From the NCBI GenBank assembly GCA_947447845.1, contig CANFNO010000055.1:1-10047 (forward strand): 10,047 nucleotides of DNA. The letters run 5' to 3'. Positions 7,661-10,047 of this stretch are shown in pieces. This DNA is from Burkholderiales bacterium (lineage in GTDB: Bacteria; Pseudomonadota; Gammaproteobacteria; Burkholderiales; Burkholderiaceae). A model generated the notes under the pieces. That model saw only the letters and a list, made by a program, of their open reading frames with translations. It made no database searches and was not told where the DNA came from. The position numbers were made by a program, and so were the translations under genes. Every line of letters begins with the position of its first letter. The first letter of the stretch is position 1.

Positions 7661-8518
7661 ATGACCGTCTTATTCGATGGCATTGCCTCGGGCATGCTGC
7701 TGTTCCTCATCAGCGTGGGCCTGTCGGTCACGCTGGGGCTGATGAACTTTGTCAACCTGGCCCATGGCGCCTTTGCCATGGTGGGCGGTTATGTCTGCGT
7801 CACCTTGCTCAATCGTCTGGGTGTGCCGTTTCTGCTGTCGCTGCCGCTGGCCGCACTGGCCACCGCCGCCGTGGGCGTGCTGCTGGAGCGCGTGCTGTAC
7901 CGCCGCCTGTATGGCGCCACGCATCTGGACCAGGTGCTGTTCTCCATCAGTCTGGTGTTCATGTCCATGGCAGCGGCCAGCTACTTCTTTGGCGCCAACC
8001 AGCAGCCTTTGTTGTTGCCGGAGTTTCTGCGCGGCCAGTTCAAGCTACCGGGTCTGGACATGGGCGTGTACCGCCTGTTTCTGATTGTGATCAGCGGCCT
8101 GATTGCCTGGGGTCTGCAAGCCCTGGTGAGCGGCACGCGCTTCGGTGCCCAGTTGCGCGCGTCCGTAGACAACCCGCGTGCGGCGCGTGGCGTGGGTATT
8201 AACGTGGAGCGCATCTTCACGCTGACTTTTGCCCTGGGCACGGCGCTGGCCGGTCTGGGTGGCGCCATGGGTGTGGAAATGCTGGGACTGGACCCCGGCT
8301 TTCCAGTGAAGTACGTGGTGTACTTTTTGATCGTCGTGGCCGTGGGTGGCAGTGGCAGCATCACCGGCTCGCTGGTGGCCTCGTTGATTCTGGGTGTGGT
8401 GGACGTGGCGGGCAAATATTACGTGCCTGAGGTTGGCTCCTTCCTGATTTACGCGGTGATGGTGGTGACCCTGGTGTTCCGCCCCCAAGGTCTGTTTGGT
8501 CGGATGGCGGCGCGGTAG
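7661..8518 (+). CDS. livH: Branched-chain-type ABC transporter permease, LivH family
   Basis: A 285-residue integral inner-membrane permease that pairs with the LivM-like permease to form the import channel. The hallmark LGLMNFVNLAHGAFAMVGGY lies at 25-44. Hydrophobic segments lie at about 5-27, 36-50, 56-76, 92-110, 138-155, 186-210, 216-240 and 258-274. The cytoplasmic ATPase-contact loop is around 158-185 (TRFGAQLRASVDNPRAARGV). The C-terminus has FRPQGLFG (273-280), typical of the family. It starts 36 nt after the binding-protein gene without an obvious ribosome-binding site. The symbol is by family; the substrate is inferred from the operon to be an aromatic acid. An unusually long 374-nt gap follows. 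Confidence 0.93.
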   Translation: MTVLFDGIASGMLLFLISVGLSVTLGLMNFVNLAHGAFAMVGGYVCVTLLNRLGVPFLLSLPLAALATAAVGVLLERVLYRRLYGATHLDQVLFSISLVFMSMAAASYFFGANQQPLLLPEFLRGQFKLPGLDMGVYRLFLIVISGLIAWGLQALVSGTRFGAQLRASVDNPRAARGVGINVERIFTLTFALGTALAGLGGAMGVEMLGLDPGFPVKYVVYFLIVVAVGGSGSITGSLVASLILGVVDVAGKYYVPEVGSFLIYAVMVVTLVFRPQGLFGRMAAR

Positions 8519-8557
8519 TTTTATTCGTCACGCCCTTACCTTATGAAGACACTTCTA

Positions 8558-8653
8558 GACACAGGCCGGCGTGGCACTCCGCTTCGTCCGTGTCCCCCGC
8601 CCTGCGGGCTCCTCCTTTACCTACCGAAGCGGAGCGCCACACCGTCCTGTGTC
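8558..8653 (-). repeat. Hairpin repeat element, copy 1 (core sense on the - strand)
   Basis: A 42-nt core (8585-8626) is flanked by two 27-nt arms (8558-8584 and 8627-8653) that are inverted repeats of each other with 24 of 27 matches. Read on the - strand, two of the three mismatches become G-U pairs and one is A-G. Inside the core is a small hairpin, CCCGC-CCT-GCGGG on the + strand (8596-8608). The core is identical to that of copy 2, but the arms are not related to the arms of copy 2. Function unknown; it resembles a dispersed palindromic repeat of the REP/MITE kind or a structured RNA motif. Confidence 0.85.
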
Positions 8654-8784
8654 CGCCTACAGGGTGGATGCGCAAAGGGCTTGGGTACCCAGTCGTCGCA
8701 CGCAAACATGCTGGCCGCCGAGGGCAGCGGGGTGGATGTTTCCGGTAGGTAAAGGAGGAGCCCGCAGGGCGGGGGACACGGACG
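8585..8784. repeat. Perfect 42-bp inverted repeat with 116-bp spacer
   Basis: Positions 8585-8626 and 8743-8784 are exact reverse complements over 42 bases. In the operon transcript they could form a 42-bp duplex closing a 116-nt loop. This fold excludes the two local hairpins, because it uses both cores. A duplex of this length would be a good RNase III substrate and could separate upper and lower parts of the mRNA. As DNA it could extrude a cruciform or promote inversion or deletion of the spacer. Confidence 0.9.
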
Positions 8785-8810
8785 GAAACGTCTACCCCGC
8801 TGACATCGGC
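8717..8810 (+). repeat. Hairpin repeat element, copy 2 (core sense on the + strand)
   Basis: The same 42-nt core (8743-8784, reverse complement of 8585-8626, no mismatch) is flanked by 26-nt arms, 8717-8742 and 8785-8810, that are inverted repeats with 22 of 26 matches. As + strand RNA two of the four mismatches are G-U pairs and two are G-A. In this orientation the core reads CGGTAGGTAAAGGAGGAG, then the hairpin CCCGC-AGG-GCGGG, then GGACACGGACG. It contains a Shine-Dalgarno-like AAAGGAGG that no start codon follows at suitable distance. This copy lies in sense with the transporter mRNA, upstream of livM. Confidence 0.85.
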
Positions 8811-8881
8811 CCACACAAAAGTAGGCGCGCGTGCCTGCTTACGAGCCCAGCAATGAACATAGAACAGACACATAGCGTTTC

Positions 8882-8886
8882 AAGGA
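8882..8886 (+). promoter_or_regulatory. Ribosome-binding site that decides the livM start
   Basis: AAGGA lies six nt before the ATG at 8893. The alternative in-frame ATG at 8950 (codon 20) has no such sequence upstream, so 8893 is preferred although it adds a Pro/Ala-rich N-terminal tail. Confidence 0.6.
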
Positions 8887-8892
8887 TTTCCA

Positions 8893-9939
8893 ATGCATAG
8901 CCCTTCCCTCGCGCCCTCTACAGCGCCACCAAACGCTGCTGCGGCGTCAATGCCCTCGCTGGCCGTGACGCGGCTGAAAAATGCCGACCGTTGGCAAGCC
9001 CCCGAATTCGTGTTCTGGCTGCTGCCGATTGCCGCGTATTTCCTGTTCCCTGACAACCTGGTGCTGCTCACGCAGATGGCGATTACCGCGCTGTTCTGTG
9101 TCTCGCTGGATTTGATCCTGGGCTACGCTGGCATCGTGTCACTGGGCCACGCCGCCTTCTTTGGCTTGGGAGCCTACACAGCCGGTTTGCTGGCGGCCAA
9201 TGGCTGGGGTGAACCACTGAGCGGTCTGCTCATCGCCGCACTGGTTAGCGCCGTGCTAGGCCTGCTCACCAGCCTTCTGGTGTTGCGCGGTGCGGATCTC
9301 ACGCGCCTGATGGTGACGCTCGGCGTGGCCATGATGCTGTTTGAGCTGGCGAACAAGATGACCTGGCTCACCGGTGGCGTAGACGGCTTGCAGGGCATGG
9401 AGGTGAAGCCGGTGTTGGGCATGTTCCGCTTCGACATGGTCGGCAAGACCGCCTTCTGGTATGCGCTGGTCGTGCTGTTCCTGCTGTTTTGGGCCGCGCG
9501 CAAGTTGGTGCACAGCCCGTTTGGCCTGGGCCTCAAGGGCATCCGCCTGAACGTGGCGCGCATGCCGGCGCTGGGTGCGCCGGTGAATATGCGTCTGGCT
9601 GCGGTCTACACCATCGGCGCGGCCTACGCCGGTGTAGCCGGTGCGCTGATGGCGCAGACCACGCAGTTTGTGGCGCTGGATGTGCTGTCTTTCAACCGCT
9701 CGGCCGAGTTGCTGTTGATCCTGGTGCTGGGCGGCTCGGGCAGTCTGTACGGCGCCCTTATTGGCACCGTCGTGTTTATGTCGGCCCACCATGTGCTGTC
9801 GGACATGAACCCTGAATATTGGCAGTTCTGGCTCGGTGCTTTGCTGCTGGCGATTGTGCTGTTTGCCCGCGACGGCGTCATGGGCGGCCTGCGCCGTGTT
9901 GGCGCGCGCCTGGGCCTGGGTCAAGGAGCCACGAAATGA
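8893..9939 (+). CDS. livM: Branched-chain-type ABC transporter permease, LivM family
   Basis: A 348-residue inner-membrane permease, partner of the LivH-like protein. About 35 cytoplasmic residues rich in Pro, Ala and Ser precede the first membrane segment (39-53). The family signature GYAGIVSLGHAAFFGLGAYT is at 78-96. The periplasmic TGGVDGLQG segment is at 160-168, and the ATPase-contact loop is around 208-230 (SPFGLGLKGIRLNVARMPAL). Further hydrophobic segments are at about 55-76, 88-102, 110-132, 138-152, 187-200, 234-256, 271-297 and 311-325. The start is the ATG at 8893, supported by AAGGA at 8882-8886. The stop overlaps the ATG of the next gene by four bases (ATGA). The start codon is separated from livH by the hairpin-repeat gap, so its expression relative to livH may differ. 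Confidence 0.92.
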   Translation: MHSPSLAPSTAPPNAAAASMPSLAVTRLKNADRWQAPEFVFWLLPIAAYFLFPDNLVLLTQMAITALFCVSLDLILGYAGIVSLGHAAFFGLGAYTAGLLAANGWGEPLSGLLIAALVSAVLGLLTSLLVLRGADLTRLMVTLGVAMMLFELANKMTWLTGGVDGLQGMEVKPVLGMFRFDMVGKTAFWYALVVLFLLFWAARKLVHSPFGLGLKGIRLNVARMPALGAPVNMRLAAVYTIGAAYAGVAGALMAQTTQFVALDVLSFNRSAELLLILVLGGSGSLYGALIGTVVFMSAHHVLSDMNPEYWQFWLGALLLAIVLFARDGVMGGLRRVGARLGLGQGATK

Positions 9940-10047
9940 ACTACGTGCTGCAAACCCAAAATCTGGTGAAGAAGTTTGGAGGCTTTGTGGTCACCAATGA
10001 CGTGAGCCTGAAGGTTGAAGCCGGTGCGCGCCACGCACTCATCGGCC
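9936..10047 (+). CDS. livG: Branched-chain-type ABC transporter ATPase, LivG family, 3' end beyond the window
   Basis: Only 37 codons are in the window: MNYVLQTQNLVKKFGGFVVT followed by NDVSLKVEAGARHALIG. This is the standard beginning of a LivG-type ATPase: the aromatic A-loop region around F14, then the beta strands leading into the Walker A loop, which would begin right at the edge (ALIG followed by the first two bases of the next codon, CC, fitting Pro). The start overlaps the livM stop as ATGA, with AAGGAG at 9923-9928 inside livM, seven nt before the ATG, so translation is coupled. It would energise the LivH/LivM channel. A LivF-type second ATPase is expected further downstream. Confidence 0.88.
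   Translation, partial: MNYVLQTQNLVKKFGGFVVTNDVSLKVEAGARHALIG

Larger units (their letters stand above)
8519..8892. other. 374-nt intergenic gap inside the transporter operon, filled by two hairpin repeats
   Basis: The other gaps between genes of this operon are 2-36 nt long, but livH and livM are 374 nt apart. The sequence is: 8519-8557, no recognised feature; 8558-8653, the first hairpin element; 8654-8716, a spacer with the 10-bp palindrome TGGGTACCCA at 8682-8691; 8717-8810, the second hairpin element in opposite orientation; 8811-8892, the livM leader. Open frames here exist on both strands and in several registers, and repeat the same RVPRPAGSSFTY / GKGGARRAGDTD peptides because the DNA is repeated. 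I see no credible gene. No flanking direct repeat that would mark one insertion of the whole block was found. Confidence 0.85.

Noticed and set aside
8682..8691. Palindrome TGGGTACCCA midway between the two hairpin elements
   Set aside because: Ten bases, not extended by further pairing and two bases off the symmetry centre of the 42-bp repeat; chance is sufficient.
8558..8810. CRISPR array or integron attC sites
   Set aside because: Only two cores in opposite orientation with unequal structure; no regular repeat-spacer pattern, and no integrase or attC-type R boxes (no GTTRRRY ends) were seen.
8823..8836. Possible hairpin AGGC-GCGCGT-GCCT before livM
   Set aside because: Only four base pairs, no U-run, so neither a terminator nor a convincing regulatory structure.
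8541..8900. Overlapping open frames of 65-110 codons on both strands in the livH-livM gap
   Set aside because: They arise from the GC-rich inverted repeats, show the same peptides in several frames and strands, and lack ribosome-binding sites or recognisable domains.

Overview
The window looks like a chromosomal segment of a GC-rich betaproteobacterium, most likely a member of the Comamonadaceae (Rhodoferax/Polaromonas-like). This rests on protein style (LipA, LipB and NagL-like sequences) and gene order, not on a database search. It has three parts.

(1) Positions 1-1711 hold the end of lipB (octanoyltransferase) followed by lipA (lipoyl synthase), a housekeeping lipoate-biosynthesis pair on the + strand.

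(2) Positions 1742-6412 form a complete 3-hydroxybenzoate/gentisate catabolic module. A LysR-type regulator on the - strand is divergent from a + strand gene set: gentisate 1,2-dioxygenase, fumarylpyruvate hydrolase, a flavin monooxygenase best read as 3-hydroxybenzoate 6-hydroxylase, and a glutathione-dependent maleylpyruvate isomerase. The inferred route is 3-hydroxybenzoate to gentisate, then maleylpyruvate, fumarylpyruvate, and finally fumarate plus pyruvate. The divergent gap holds a perfect 17-bp palindrome of the LysR type (ATTC-N7-GAAT), placed about 65 bp before a plausible transcription start.

(3) Positions 6440-10047 carry a branched-chain-amino-acid-type (HAAT family) ABC importer: periplasmic binding protein, LivH-like permease, LivM-like permease and the first 37 codons of a LivG-like ATPase that runs off the window. 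All genes point the same way as the catabolic genes with short gaps, so the importer probably takes up the aromatic acid (inference).

The one stretch that is not ordinary is the 374-nt gap between the two permease genes (8519-8892); all other gaps in this operon are 36 nt or less. It holds two copies of a hairpin element in opposite orientation. They share an identical 42-nt core, yet each copy has its own long flanking stem (27 and 26 nt) of unrelated sequence that is complementary only to itself. In the orientation set by the core, all four transition-type mismatches in the stems become G-U pairs, which points to a structure kept at the single-strand level. The two cores can also pair with each other as a perfect 42-bp stem, giving two mutually exclusive folds inside the transporter mRNA.
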